A stretch of 64,000 nt of DNA, taken from assembly GCA_965215035.1 (NCBI GenBank), contig OZ244040.1, positions 3,933,613 to 3,997,612 of the forward strand, in the 5' to 3' direction. Origin of the DNA: Azophilus sp965215035. GTDB lineage: Bacteria > Pseudomonadota > Gammaproteobacteria > Pseudomonadales > Azotimanducaceae. A program made the position numbers and the translations under genes. The notes below the pieces were generated by a model, which was given only the letters and a program-made list of their open reading frames with translations, made no database searches and was not told the DNA's origin. Of the stretch, positions 25,907-35,017 are shown one piece after another; positions within the stretch are counted from its first letter, which is position 1, and every line of letters starts with the position of its first letter.

Positions 25907-27174
25907 TCGAAGCGGAATTGCATGTGCTTCTTGGCGACGTCACCGTCGGGACGCTCGCACACCTTTCCGGCGACAGGACCACCTTCATCTTTGATTCGGC
26001 CTACACCCGCCTGAGCAATCGCCCCACCCTCAGTGTCTCCTTTTTGGACGCGCACGGCGAAATCCTGGAACGCCAACGCGTTACCACCCGACGCACGCCG
26101 CCCTACTTCGCCAACTTACTTCCGGAAGGCCAGCTCCGCTCCTTTCTGGCTGGCGCTGCCGGGGTTAACCAGTCCCGGGATTATCTGTTGCTGCGCCTAA
26201 CGGGTGGTGACCTGCCGGGAGCGGTGCGACTCCTCCCGGCGCCGAAGTGGACTGGCAATGCGGCTGGCAAAGGCCGGGGGGCTTCTAGAGGTGATGAAGC
26301 CCCAGCGGACGCCGAGTCCTCATTGATGCGCTTTTCGCTCGCCGGCGTGCAAATGAAATTTTCGGCCGTAATGCAAGCCAAAGGCGGCCTCAGGGTTCCA
26401 GCCCAGGGGGCGGGCGGCGACTGGATCGTCAAGCTGCCCTCCGCACAGTTCCCAAGCGTCCCAGAGAATGAATACGCCATGATGCAATTCGCCTCTTCGG
26501 TGGGCATCGAGACGCCAGAGGTCCGACTGGTCCCAATGCGGGACATCCGGGGCATCCCGGCTGCCGCCGCAGCCACACCCCTAGCCAACGCAAACGCACT
26601 GGCAATCCGCCGTTTCGACCGTGACGGCCAGATCAGGATCCATACGGAGGACTTCGCCCAGGTCTTCAGCCAATATCCCGAACGCAAGTACGAACGGTTC
26701 AGCTACGCCAATATCGGTCGCGTGCTCGCCACCCTTTCCGACACCCGATCCATCGACCAGTTCGCCCGAAGGCTTATCTACAGCGCCCTGATCGGCAACG
26801 CCGACATGCACCTGAAAAACTGGTCCCTGATATACCGCGACGGCATCAACCCGGAACTCTCCCCCGCCTACGACATGCTTTCCACCGCCGCATACATGGT
26901 CGATCCGAAGATGGCGTTGCGGTTAGGCCGAACAAAGCGCTGGGACGCCTTGACTCTGGACGACTTCAACCAACTGGCGGACCGCATGGGGGTCACCGCG
27001 CCAGCCCTTCTGCGGCCGGTCAAGGACACCATCGAACGCTTCCGGTCCACGTGGGAGGAGCAGTCGAAGCATCTGCCCGTCGCCCAGAATGTGGCCGATG
27101 CGGTCAAGCGGCAACTGGCGACGGTTCCGGCCGCAGCGCGCCATGCGCCCAGCCTGCAGATACCCAGGCCCTAG
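25903..27174 (+). CDS. hipA: HipA-family serine/threonine kinase toxin
   Basis: A protein of 423 residues. The N-terminal Couple_hipA-like domain (TPPYFANLLPEGQLRSFL) is followed by SLAGVQMKFSAV (ATP loop) and DWIVKLPS. The catalytic motif is IGNADMHLKNWSL (about residues 297-309; catalytic Asp and metal-binding Asn), then PAYDMLSTAAY as the DFG-equivalent. HipA kinases phosphorylate aminoacyl-tRNA synthetases and induce dormancy. All key residues appear present. It overlaps hipB by four bases. Confidence 0.9.
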   Translation: MIEAELHVLLGDVTVGTLAHLSGDRTTFIFDSAYTRLSNRPTLSVSFLDAHGEILERQRVTTRRTPPYFANLLPEGQLRSFLAGAAGVNQSRDYLLLRLTGGDLPGAVRLLPAPKWTGNAAGKGRGASRGDEAPADAESSLMRFSLAGVQMKFSAVMQAKGGLRVPAQGAGGDWIVKLPSAQFPSVPENEYAMMQFASSVGIETPEVRLVPMRDIRGIPAAAAATPLANANALAIRRFDRDGQIRIHTEDFAQVFSQYPERKYERFSYANIGRVLATLSDTRSIDQFARRLIYSALIGNADMHLKNWSLIYRDGINPELSPAYDMLSTAAYMVDPKMALRLGRTKRWDALTLDDFNQLADRMGVTAPALLRPVKDTIERFRSTWEEQSKHLPVAQNVADAVKRQLATVPAAARHAPSLQIPRP

Positions 27175-27236
27175 GAAACCTCTGGACAAGTCGCGTTCGC
27201 CCCGCGCCGCTGTTTGCGGGCAGAGATGGCGTTGCG

Positions 27237-27345
27237 GCCATAGGAAGGCAATCCGCAGCACGGCGGGGATCCCGCTCCACGTGCGAGGTCTGCAGGTCTG
27301 TCCTGGACGACATAGGAAGGCGACCCGCAGCGCGACGGGGATTCC
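27237..27345. repeat. Two direct repeats of about 38 bases
   Basis: CATAGGAAGGCAATCCGCAG then CACGGCGGGGATCCCGC (near 27238) and CATAGGAAGGCGACCCGCAG then CGCGACGGGGATTCCGC (near 27309) are direct repeats spaced about 71 bases apart, after hipA. Each unit contains a GC-rich potential hairpin. The surrounding 27175-27550 holds no convincing gene. Confidence 0.45.
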
Positions 27346-27553
27346 GCAGTCCCCACGCCGCGGGGCACCGTTCGGGAGGACCTAAAGGACGCACTGGCTG
27401 TGTTGCGGCTCATTGTATGAGGCCCGCCACACGGCTCCGCTGCGCCTTGCCACCACGCCCTTATAGGCTTCTCTGGGCTTCCGGGACCCGTTCAGAGGTT
27501 CCCTACCGCTTGTGAACGGCGATGGCGGAGCGCGCCACGGAATTCACCAGGCC

Positions 27554-28534
27554 CTATCGCCGCAACCAGGCGTCGATGCTGTCGGCCGACAGATTCGTCA
27601 CATGGCCTGTAGGCGTTGCCATGAGATTGACGATGACGAGTTGGCCCGAATCGGCCAAACCTTTCGAACGAACGCGTAGCCGCCACTTGCCCCGCGCCGG
27701 GCCGATCATGCCCAGGGGAATGACGGACCCGTCGGTGTCCACATCCGGGGCCAGCTTGCCCTCAAGTCCCGCGCCTGTCTCCAACTCAAGCGCGGTCAAC
27801 TCCCGGACGTTCGCAGCGGAAAGGACCCCCGCCACCCGCAGGGCGCGTCCCGCCGCGTCACGGTTCACGGTTCCATCTCCCCTTGTTCCACTGATGATGA
27901 GCGGCAAGTCGGCGTTCGAGTTGTTGACCAGGCGAAGCCGGCTCACTTGGTTCGAGTTGCTGGCCGGGTTGAAAATCGGAATATGCCACTCGGCACACGG
28001 CTGGTCGCCTTCCGGACAGTCCCAGGCACCGCCGTAGCGGACCGAGGTTGTCATGCCAGTCAGGAAACCGTCCTGTGTGCGGATGTAGGCGGTCGGGACG
28101 ACCCCGTGGGCACCAAGCGGGAAGCATACCCGCCAATGACCCAGCACCGGGGCGGCACCGGTGCCGGCCAGTCCTCCCTTTTCCGAGTTGCCGTATTCGA
28201 GATCGTCGCTATTGAAGTGCACGGTTGCGTCCGGGCCCACCTGGATGCTGAGGTCGTAGGCGTTGCCAGCGTCGTCGGTGGCCGTGAATTCGACGGCACC
28301 GGCGGTGCTCCAGGTGTTAACGAGCCGCACGAAGCCCTGGTGACCGTCCGGCCAGCCCGCACCCGGGACGAACGGCAGCAACTCGGCCCCGAATCCGCAG
28401 GTCTGGCCGACCGCTGCATTGGCCGCACATAGGGCCAGGCTCACCGTCGCGGTACCAATCAGTCGTCTCGTCCCCACGCTGCCGATGCTCCTTTTCCCAA
28501 TGGTTCTGCGGTGCCGCCGGTCAGCAAACCTCAT
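27554..28534 (-). CDS. Exported protein of unknown function
   Basis: A protein of 326 residues from ATG 28534, preceded by GTGGAGGGG. A basic N-terminus and a hydrophobic stretch LIGTATVSLALCAANAAVGQ form a signal peptide. The mature protein is beta-rich, with GFVRLVNTWSTAGAVEFTAT then DDAGNAYDLSIQVGPDATVH in the first half and VSRLRLVNNSNADLPLIISG in the second. These two similar blocks suggest a duplicated beta-sandwich. I do not recognise a named family. Codons upstream of 28534 belong to the dispersed leader repeat, not the protein. Confidence 0.65.
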   Translation of the reverse strand: MRFADRRHRRTIGKRSIGSVGTRRLIGTATVSLALCAANAAVGQTCGFGAELLPFVPGAGWPDGHQGFVRLVNTWSTAGAVEFTATDDAGNAYDLSIQVGPDATVHFNSDDLEYGNSEKGGLAGTGAAPVLGHWRVCFPLGAHGVVPTAYIRTQDGFLTGMTTSVRYGGAWDCPEGDQPCAEWHIPIFNPASNSNQVSRLRLVNNSNADLPLIISGTRGDGTVNRDAAGRALRVAGVLSAANVRELTALELETGAGLEGKLAPDVDTDGSVIPLGMIGPARGKWRLRVRSKGLADSGQLVIVNLMATPTGHVTNLSADSIDAWLRR

Positions 28535-28648
28535 TATGGCTTTCAGCCCCTCCACGGGAAGGGTTTGCCGGTCGATTTGGCCCGCATTAGGCCGGAATTG
28601 AGGGGTGTTACGCGCCGAACAGTGAAGTTGGAAGCCAAAATGAGAAAT
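28522..28648 (-). repeat. Dispersed leader-type repeat, copy 2 (mate at 7374-7505)
   Basis: The reverse complement matches 7374-7505 over the promoter-distal leader, the GTGGAGGGGCT ribosome binding site and the ATG. This copy still drives an intact gene (the exported protein ending at 27554). The element AACTTCACTGTTCGGCGC within it recurs in weaker form (AACTTCACTagCccGCGC) just before the ATG at 28836 of the large peptidase gene. Confidence 0.6.
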
Positions 28649-28835
28649 ACCCACCGCCGATGCCCCCATCCTTGGATTCCACCGTATCGGCCGAATCCTG
28701 TACGATTGACGCATGAATCGCAACGCATCCAAGGCACGAAGACGCGGCCAACACCCTGGGCTGCGGCAACGCGGCTGTCCCGCAGGCGCGTTCGCTAGGT
28801 CGCGCTCTTAACTTCACTAGCCCGCGCTCGTAACA

Positions 28836-31800
28836 ATGCACACAACTTGGATGCTCGGCGCGTTTCTGTTGCTTGTCGCAAGTCCGGTTATCGCCCAGGA
28901 TGCCGAGGCGCGAATATTCTCCCAGAATCACCACACCATCGACAGTCCGGCCAACTATGTCCTCTGCGCCCATGCGGCGGACCTCGACGGCGACGGCGAC
29001 CTCGACATCGTGGTCGGCACAGGGGAACGCGACGATGCCATCGCATGGTACGAGAACCTCGGACAGGGCGCGTTCTCCGGCCAAAGGGTGATCAGTACCG
29101 AAGTCGATCATCCGAGGGCCTTGGACACGGCAGATTTCGACCTCGATGGGGACCTGGACATCGTGTCCGCTTCCCGTTACGACAATAAGATCGCTTGGTA
29201 CGAGAATCTCGGCGGCAGCTTCGCCGCGCAGCGAGTCGTCACCACTGCTGCCTACCGCACGGAGACCGTGCAAGCCGCCGACCTTGACGGCGATGGCCTG
29301 CCCGATATTGTTTGGGGCTCCAGGGCGTACCAGGCCTCGGTCGCGTGGCACCAGAACATCGATGGCGTTGACTTCTCCGAGCAACGGGTCGTCGCCACGG
29401 GTGTCAACGGCCACATGGGCGTGCGCGCCGGCGACATGGACAACGACGGCGACCTCGATCTCGTCTGGGCATCACGCGATGCGGATGCCGTCGCGTGGCA
29501 GGAGAACAACGGCGAAGGGGAGTTCGGCGAGCATCAACGCATTGGCGGCACCGCCGGACACGAAGTGCACCTCGAGGATCTCGACCTCGACGGCGATCTG
29601 GATTTCGTTGCGAACGCCCCTGGCGACGACGATGGGAACACTCGCAGCGTTTGGTACGAAAACGCCGGCCAAGGCGAGTTCGTCATGCAGCAACTGGCAA
29701 ACGACGGCCCCAAAAGACGCCGGGCCTATTGCTCCGCCGACCTTGACGGAGACGGCGACCGCGATGTCTGCTCCACCTCCTACGACGACGACACGACGGC
29801 CTGGTACGAGAACCTGGGCGACGGCAGGTTCGCGCACCGGGTCGTGTCCACGACCGCACGGGGAGGGCTCGTAAGCGAAGCGCACGACCTCGACGGTGAC
29901 GGCGACATGGATCTGCTCGTGGCGGCATACTACAGCGGAGTGGTGTGGTACGAGAACGTCCTGCACACCCCGCCGCCGCGGGTGCCGTTTGGGCCGGCCC
30001 GGATCGTGGACACCAACTTCGACCACGCGTCATCCGTTCACGCGGCGGACTTCGACCGGGATGGGGATCTCGACATCGTCGCCGCCGCATTGCACGACGA
30101 CCTCATCGCCTGGTACGAGAACCTCGGTTCGGGTTCGTTCTCACCGCGCCGCGTGATCACCACGGCGGCGGACAGCGTCGAGGAGATCCACGCCGCGGAC
30201 CTCGACGGCGACGGCTGGCCGGACATCGTGTCGGCATCGTACAACGACAGCAAGATCGCCTGGTACCGCAACGAAGGGGACGGGGAGTTCGGCGATCAAC
30301 GGGTCATCACCAGGAACGCGGACGGCGCGCGGTTCGTCCACGCGGCCGATCTGGACGCCGACGGGGACAACGATGTCGTCTCCGCCTCCTGGAACGACGA
30401 CAGGATCGCCTGGTACGAGAACGACGGCACCGGCGTGTTCTCCGCGCAACGGACAATCACCACAAACGCGGACGTTGGACGCTCGGTTCACGCCGCCGAC
30501 CTGGACCTCGACGGCGACCTGGACGTGCTTTCGGCCTCCGCGCACGACGACAAGATCGCGTGGTACGAGAACCAGGGCGGGGGTGCCTTCTCCCCCCAGC
30601 GCATCATCGCCGACGACGTTCGTCGCGCGGTTTCGGTCTATGCGGCCGACTTCGACGGCGACGGCTATCCGGACGTCGTCGCGGCCGCCGCGGAAGGGCG
30701 CGAGATCATCTGGTACCGCAACGAAGGCAACCAGCGGTTTTCGTCGCCGAGGATCGTCATGGAGGGACTGGACCACCCCATCTTCGTTCATGCCGCGGAC
30801 ATCGACGACGACGGCGACCCCGACGTGGTGGCGGCATCGATGAAAGGCAACCGGGTCGCCTGGTACGAAAACCTGGGCGGCGGCATCTTCGGCGTCGAGC
30901 ACCTGATCTCCACGAGCCAGAACCGGCCCTGGTCCGTCCACGCCGCGGACCTCGACGGCGATGGCGACCTGGACGTGCTAGCCGCCGGCGCCGGGGACGA
31001 CACGGTCGCCTGGTACCGGAACCTGACCAACAGCCCCACAGCCGCGCCAACGATCACCGCAACCAAGCCGCTGTTCGGTCGCGTGGAGGTCGCTTGGCGT
31101 CCAATCCCGCCCGACGCCCAGGGCAGTTCGCCCATCGTCAGCTATGTGGTCCGCGCCGAATCGCCTCACGGTGCACCAACGCGGCAGTGCGCGGTCCCCG
31201 CGCATGTACGCCGATGCGTAGTGCAGAACCTGCTGCCCGGCGCCACCTACGAACTAGCGGTGCATGCGGAAAGCGGCGTCGGGCGAGGGCCGCCGTCCGA
31301 GTCTGTGACGGTGACGCTGCCCCACCTCCGCCGGGGTGTCATCGCCTACTCGGATGCGCGGCTGGTGGCTACCGATTTCGATCATGCGTCGTCCGTTCAC
31401 GCGGCGGACTTCGACCGGGATGGGGATCTCGACATCGTCGCCGCCGCATTGCACGACGACCTCATCGCCTGGTACGAGAACCTCGGTTCGGGTTCGTTCT
31501 CACCGCGACGCGTGATCACCACGGCGGCGGACAGCGTCGAGGAGATCCACGCCGCGGATCTCGACGGCGACGGCTGGCCGGACGTCGTGTCGGCGTCGTA
31601 CAACGACAGCAAGATCGCCTGGTACCGCAACGAAGGGGACGGGGAGTTCGGCGATCAACGGGTCATCACCAGGAACGCGGACGGCGCGCGGTTCGTCCAC
31701 GCGGCCGATCTGGACGCCGACGGGGACAACGATGTCGTCTCCGCCTCCTGGAACGACGACAGGATCGCCTGGTACGAGAACGACGGCACCGGCGTGTTCT

Positions 31801-34460
31801 CCGCGCAACGGACGATCACCACAAACGCGGATGTTGGACGCTCGGTTCACGCCGCCGACCTGGACCTCGACGGCGACCTGGATGTGCTTTCGGCCTCCGC
31901 GCACGACGACAAGATCGCGTGGTACGAGAACCAGGGCGGGGGTGCCTTCTCCCCCCAGCGCATCATTGCCGACGACGTTCGTCGCGCGGTTTCGGTCTAT
32001 GCGGCCGACTTCGACGGCGACGGCTATCCGGACGTCGTCGCGGCCGCTGCGGAAGGGAGCGAGATCATCTGGTACCGCAACGAGGGCAACCAGCGGTTTT
32101 CGTCGCCGAGGACCGTCATGGAGGGACTGGACCACCCCATCTTCGTTCATGCCGCGGATGTCGACGACGACGGCGACCCCGACGTGGTGGCGGCATCGAT
32201 GAAAGGCAACCGGGTCGCCTGGTATGAAAACCTGGGCGGCGGCGTCTTCGGCGTCGAGCACCTGATCTCCACGAGCCAGAACCGGCCCTGGTCCGTCCAC
32301 GCCGCGGACCTCGACGGCGATGGCGACCTCGATGTGCTGGCAGCCGGCGCCGGGGACGACACGGTCGCCTGGTACCAGAACCTCGGCCTGGTACCGACCG
32401 CACCGGTTCTGGCACCACGCGATGTGCGCGTCGTCGCCGGCCTGGAGTCGATCGCCGTGAGCTGGAGCCGGGTTCCCGCTGCCGGCGACGGTGGTGCCGC
32501 CATCTTGCGCTACCTGGTCGTCGCGACTCCGAAAATCGGTACTGAGACCGTCACCTGCACGGGCTCCGCCGCGGACGCCGGCTGCACGCTCGATGGCCTG
32601 ACCCCGGGCATGGCGTACTCGATCACGGTTCGTGCGGAGAATGAACAGGCACCGGGGCCCGCGTCCACACCCCTGACAGTCCGGGCCGCCTGTCCCCCGT
32701 CGGTACGGGGAGCTTCAAGGGACGATGACACGGTGGTGCGCATTTCGTCGCCGCCCGGGGATGCTGCGGGGTCGCCGCGGCACCCGGCCCAGTCCTCGCT
32801 TCGCTGGTCGTCTTCATCGCCGCAGGGCTACTCCATCACCTTGGATGACGAAACCGCTTTCGCCTGCCCGTCCTCGGGGTCGGCGGCGGCGGGCGAGGCG
32901 GTCGAGATCACCCTGGTTGCGGACTGCCCGGAGGCGGGGCAGCGAGAAGTGGGTGTGACCATCGCGGCCGGCGAGGCCACGGCAACCGCGACCTGGCATG
33001 TGCGGTGCAGCGACGGCAACGCCGCGCTGCTGGTACTGGAGCACCACCAAGGGCCGATGACACGCCAGTGGCGCTCCGCCACGGGGGAATGGGAGGTCCA
33101 TACGCCAACGCTGGCCGGGCGCCGGGCCGCCATCGTCGCGCGCCTGGGCCACGATTCGCCGGCTATCCCCGGCGTCTCGATCAGGCTCCGCGACGAGGCG
33201 GGCGCGGAACTGGCCGCCGAACTGCACGCTCTGCTGGACCCCCACACCTCCCCTCCGGAAAGGTCGGCCTCGCGCCTGTGGGAAACCGAATACGCGCTCG
33301 ACCTGCCGGGTGACCTCTACCGCGAGGAGCACCTAGTGCGCATTGAAGTGGACCCGACCAATGCCATTCTTGAGACGGACGAGTCGGACAATGTCTTCGA
33401 CTTCCCAATTTCCGCGGAGAGGCTTCCCCGGTTCCGCATCCTGTTCATACCCATCAAGTCGGTCGTGGGCGAGCCTGCGGAGATCGACGCGGACACCTAT
33501 ATGACCCACATCCACGACTTCTTTCCCATCGCCGACGACTATGTCGCCGAAGTCGGCGAGACGTTTGCGTTCGAAACGCAGGACTGGGACCAGCACGACG
33601 CCACGGTGGCGCTTCTTACGCTCTGGAACTCCGAAGCCGACGGCGACGAATACTGGCACGGCATCTACCAATACCCCTACGACGGCAGTTCGTGCGGCTA
33701 TGCGTTCCTCGGCGGCCATGTGTCGGTCGGTGCCGCTGTCGACGGCGGCTGCACACGGAACATAACCGTCCACGAGGTCGGCCACAGCCTTAACCTCCGC
33801 CACCCGCGCGACGGATGCGGCGCCGACAACGCGGACGAAGACTACCCCTACGACCACTCGGGCATCGGCCCGCGCCGGGGTTGGTTCTTCAGCGCCGGCC
33901 GCTTCGTCAATCCCAACGACGGCTTCGCGGACACGATGTCGTACTGCGGCCCCGACTTCTTCATTTCGGACTACCACTACCGGAAGGCGTTTGACCACCT
34001 TCGGTCCCAGGATGAGGCCACGAGCCGGGGCACCGTCGCCAACGCCACCTCCGCCGCCGCCAAACGCGGGCCGGTTGCCGGCTCTGCAAACGGCGGGACG
34101 GACGGGAGGAAGGCGGCGGGCGATGCCGAGCCGCGCCCAGCGCCGCGGAGCATTGCCGTGACCGGGGTGGTCGACCGTTGGGGCACCTGGTCTGTTCGGC
34201 GGGCGAGCCTCAGCACGAAGCCGCCCCGGACGCCTCCCCGAGGCGACCACGCCCACGAGCTCGTTCTGGTGGACACCTTCGGCATCGAGGGACACCGGCA
34301 ACCCCTGGCGCTGCACCCCGCCAGCACGCACGATGGTTCGGCCGCCTGGGCGGTTCGATGCCCGATTCCCGACGAGCGTCCGGTCCTGCTTGTCATTCGG
34401 GGTCCGGAAGGGCACGAGTTGCTCAGATACGACCTAAGGGAACTGATGGATGCGCCCTAG
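28836..34460 (+). CDS. Secreted multidomain protein: three FG-GAP/VCBS beta-propellers, fibronectin III domains and a metzincin-like zinc peptidase
   Basis: A protein of 1874 residues. Its signal peptide is MLGAFLLLVASPVIAQ. Propeller 1 (about 42-377), propeller 2 (394-731) and propeller 3 (848-1185) each have seven blades of the form HAADLDGDGDLDIV...IAWYENLG; the DxDxDGxxD loops bind calcium. Fibronectin III-like domains follow propellers 2 and 3 (about 735-830 and 1187-1280). Then come a Cys/Gly-rich region, a CARDB-like beta domain (about 1393-1525; VRIEVDPTNAILETDESDN), and a peptidase domain with HEVGHSLNLRH (about 1646) and a met-turn DTMSYC (about 1698). The Pro/Lys-rich tail ends near residue 1874. 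It is probably a calcium-stabilised exported protease or adhesin. The ATG lies five bases after a TAAC with no obvious Shine-Dalgarno. Confidence 0.85.
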   Translation: MHTTWMLGAFLLLVASPVIAQDAEARIFSQNHHTIDSPANYVLCAHAADLDGDGDLDIVVGTGERDDAIAWYENLGQGAFSGQRVISTEVDHPRALDTADFDLDGDLDIVSASRYDNKIAWYENLGGSFAAQRVVTTAAYRTETVQAADLDGDGLPDIVWGSRAYQASVAWHQNIDGVDFSEQRVVATGVNGHMGVRAGDMDNDGDLDLVWASRDADAVAWQENNGEGEFGEHQRIGGTAGHEVHLEDLDLDGDLDFVANAPGDDDGNTRSVWYENAGQGEFVMQQLANDGPKRRRAYCSADLDGDGDRDVCSTSYDDDTTAWYENLGDGRFAHRVVSTTARGGLVSEAHDLDGDGDMDLLVAAYYSGVVWYENVLHTPPPRVPFGPARIVDTNFDHASSVHAADFDRDGDLDIVAAALHDDLIAWYENLGSGSFSPRRVITTAADSVEEIHAADLDGDGWPDIVSASYNDSKIAWYRNEGDGEFGDQRVITRNADGARFVHAADLDADGDNDVVSASWNDDRIAWYENDGTGVFSAQRTITTNADVGRSVHAADLDLDGDLDVLSASAHDDKIAWYENQGGGAFSPQRIIADDVRRAVSVYAADFDGDGYPDVVAAAAEGREIIWYRNEGNQRFSSPRIVMEGLDHPIFVHAADIDDDGDPDVVAASMKGNRVAWYENLGGGIFGVEHLISTSQNRPWSVHAADLDGDGDLDVLAAGAGDDTVAWYRNLTNSPTAAPTITATKPLFGRVEVAWRPIPPDAQGSSPIVSYVVRAESPHGAPTRQCAVPAHVRRCVVQNLLPGATYELAVHAESGVGRGPPSESVTVTLPHLRRGVIAYSDARLVATDFDHASSVHAADFDRDGDLDIVAAALHDDLIAWYENLGSGSFSPRRVITTAADSVEEIHAADLDGDGWPDVVSASYNDSKIAWYRNEGDGEFGDQRVITRNADGARFVHAADLDADGDNDVVSASWNDDRIAWYENDGTGVFSAQRTITTNADVGRSVHAADLDLDGDLDVLSASAHDDKIAWYENQGGGAFSPQRIIADDVRRAVSVYAADFDGDGYPDVVAAAAEGSEIIWYRNEGNQRFSSPRTVMEGLDHPIFVHAADVDDDGDPDVVAASMKGNRVAWYENLGGGVFGVEHLISTSQNRPWSVHAADLDGDGDLDVLAAGAGDDTVAWYQNLGLVPTAPVLAPRDVRVVAGLESIAVSWSRVPAAGDGGAAILRYLVVATPKIGTETVTCTGSAADAGCTLDGLTPGMAYSITVRAENEQAPGPASTPLTVRAACPPSVRGASRDDDTVVRISSPPGDAAGSPRHPAQSSLRWSSSSPQGYSITLDDETAFACPSSGSAAAGEAVEITLVADCPEAGQREVGVTIAAGEATATATWHVRCSDGNAALLVLEHHQGPMTRQWRSATGEWEVHTPTLAGRRAAIVARLGHDSPAIPGVSIRLRDEAGAELAAELHALLDPHTSPPERSASRLWETEYALDLPGDLYREEHLVRIEVDPTNAILETDESDNVFDFPISAERLPRFRILFIPIKSVVGEPAEIDADTYMTHIHDFFPIADDYVAEVGETFAFETQDWDQHDATVALLTLWNSEADGDEYWHGIYQYPYDGSSCGYAFLGGHVSVGAAVDGGCTRNITVHEVGHSLNLRHPRDGCGADNADEDYPYDHSGIGPRRGWFFSAGRFVNPNDGFADTMSYCGPDFFISDYHYRKAFDHLRSQDEATSRGTVANATSAAAKRGPVAGSANGGTDGRKAAGDAEPRPAPRSIAVTGVVDRWGTWSVRRASLSTKPPRTPPRGDHAHELVLVDTFGIEGHRQPLALHPASTHDGSAAWAVRCPIPDERPVLLVIRGPEGHELLRYDLRELMDAP
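30019..32390 (+). repeat. Near-identical tandem duplication encoding propellers 2 and 3
   Basis: About 1.01 kb at 30019-31030 is repeated at 31378-32389, an offset of 1359 bases (453 codons), with only scattered substitutions, many of them silent. The intervening 350 bases encode the first fibronectin III domain. The first propeller (28960-29965) is clearly related but far more diverged. The duplication is therefore recent and in frame, and may vary between strains or be collapsed by short-read assembly. Confidence 0.9.
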
Positions 34461-34482
34461 GCCAATTTTGGTGGACGCGCCT

Positions 34483-34576
34483 TTTCCTTGAAGTCGGGGC
34501 GCAACTCCCATGTAGAATAAGGGAGTCCTCAAGGCAGCGAAGCCGAGTGTTGGCGAATGGGCGGGAAAGAGCACCA
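34483..34576 (+). repeat. Truncated copy of the upstream/start region of the 38279 gene
   Basis: CCTTGAAGTCGGGGCGC...CTCAAGGCAGCGAAGCCGAG then TGTTGGCGAATGGGCGGGAAAGAGC matches 38206-38296 (CCTTGAAGCCGGGAGAC...TGTTGGCGAATGACAAGAAAGAGC). In the 38 kb copy the ATG starts an exported protein. Here the frame closes within about 20 codons. It directly abuts the end of the peptidase gene duplication. Confidence 0.6.
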
Positions 34577-34619
34577 CCCTATTTGGCTGGACGCGGCAGG
34601 GAGAAGCGTTTAAGGGAAT

Positions 34620-34695
34620 TGGAGCGGGAAACGGGACTTGAACTCGCGACCCCCATCTCGGCAAGGTCGTGCTCTACCGACTGAGCTATCCCCGC
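34620..34695 (-). tRNA. tRNA-Gly (anticodon GCC), with damaged stems; possible pseudo-tRNA
   Basis: The reverse complement folds as a cloverleaf: acceptor GCGGGGA/TTCCCGC, D-arm GCTC-AGTCGGTA-GAGC, anticodon loop TTGCCGA (GCC), T-loop TTCAAGT, discriminator T and encoded CCA. It resembles E. coli tRNA-Gly(GCC). The anticodon stem CGACC/GATGG has two mismatches (G-G and C-A) and the T-stem GCGAG/CCCGT has one A-C mismatch. Intact gammaproteobacterial copies pair perfectly here. It may be a decayed or recombined extra copy, perhaps an old integration site. Confidence 0.75.
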
Positions 34696-34699
34696 TCTG

Positions 34700-35017
34700 T
34701 AACGCTGTGTAGTGGAAATTCCCATCGGCGCAAGCGGTATCTGGGAACCTAGTCGGCTGGCGGCGCACGGCCATCGCGTGCTCGTGGCCAGGACCTTCTG
34801 CGATCCGGAACGGTCTAACGGGGCGATGTGCCAAGCTTCGGGCCGGCGGGACTTGGGGGAGACGCGGGGCTACGCCCGCTCCAACGACCCCCACAGTAGG
34901 CCGAAGCAAGTCATTGTTCGACACAGGGTTCGCGATTCGCGGGAGGCCAGGCGGCCAGCACGGACTACGCTGATCACCCAAGGTTGGGCGTGGATTCGCT
35001 ATAGACCCCGATTTGGG
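34700..35017. other. Gap with no gene recognised
   Basis: Between the tRNA and the aspartyl-protease gene there is a short + strand open frame rich in Arg/Gly (34712-35071) without family resemblance or a ribosome binding site. No repeat, hairpin or RNA gene is evident. Confidence 0.4.

Noticed and set aside
29945..32227. Long + strand open frame of 760 codons inside the propeller gene
   Set aside because: Arg-rich frame of a GC-rich repetitive gene; the real frame has clear FG-GAP blades.
30019..32390. Regularly spaced repeats considered as a CRISPR or other array
   Set aside because: Units of about 150 bases encode protein blades with codon-level conservation and differ between units; no short identical repeats with unique spacers.
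33333..34415. Minus-strand frame of 360 codons, repeated at 37044-38015
   Set aside because: It is antisense to the peptidase gene; its apparent repetition only reflects the DNA duplication.
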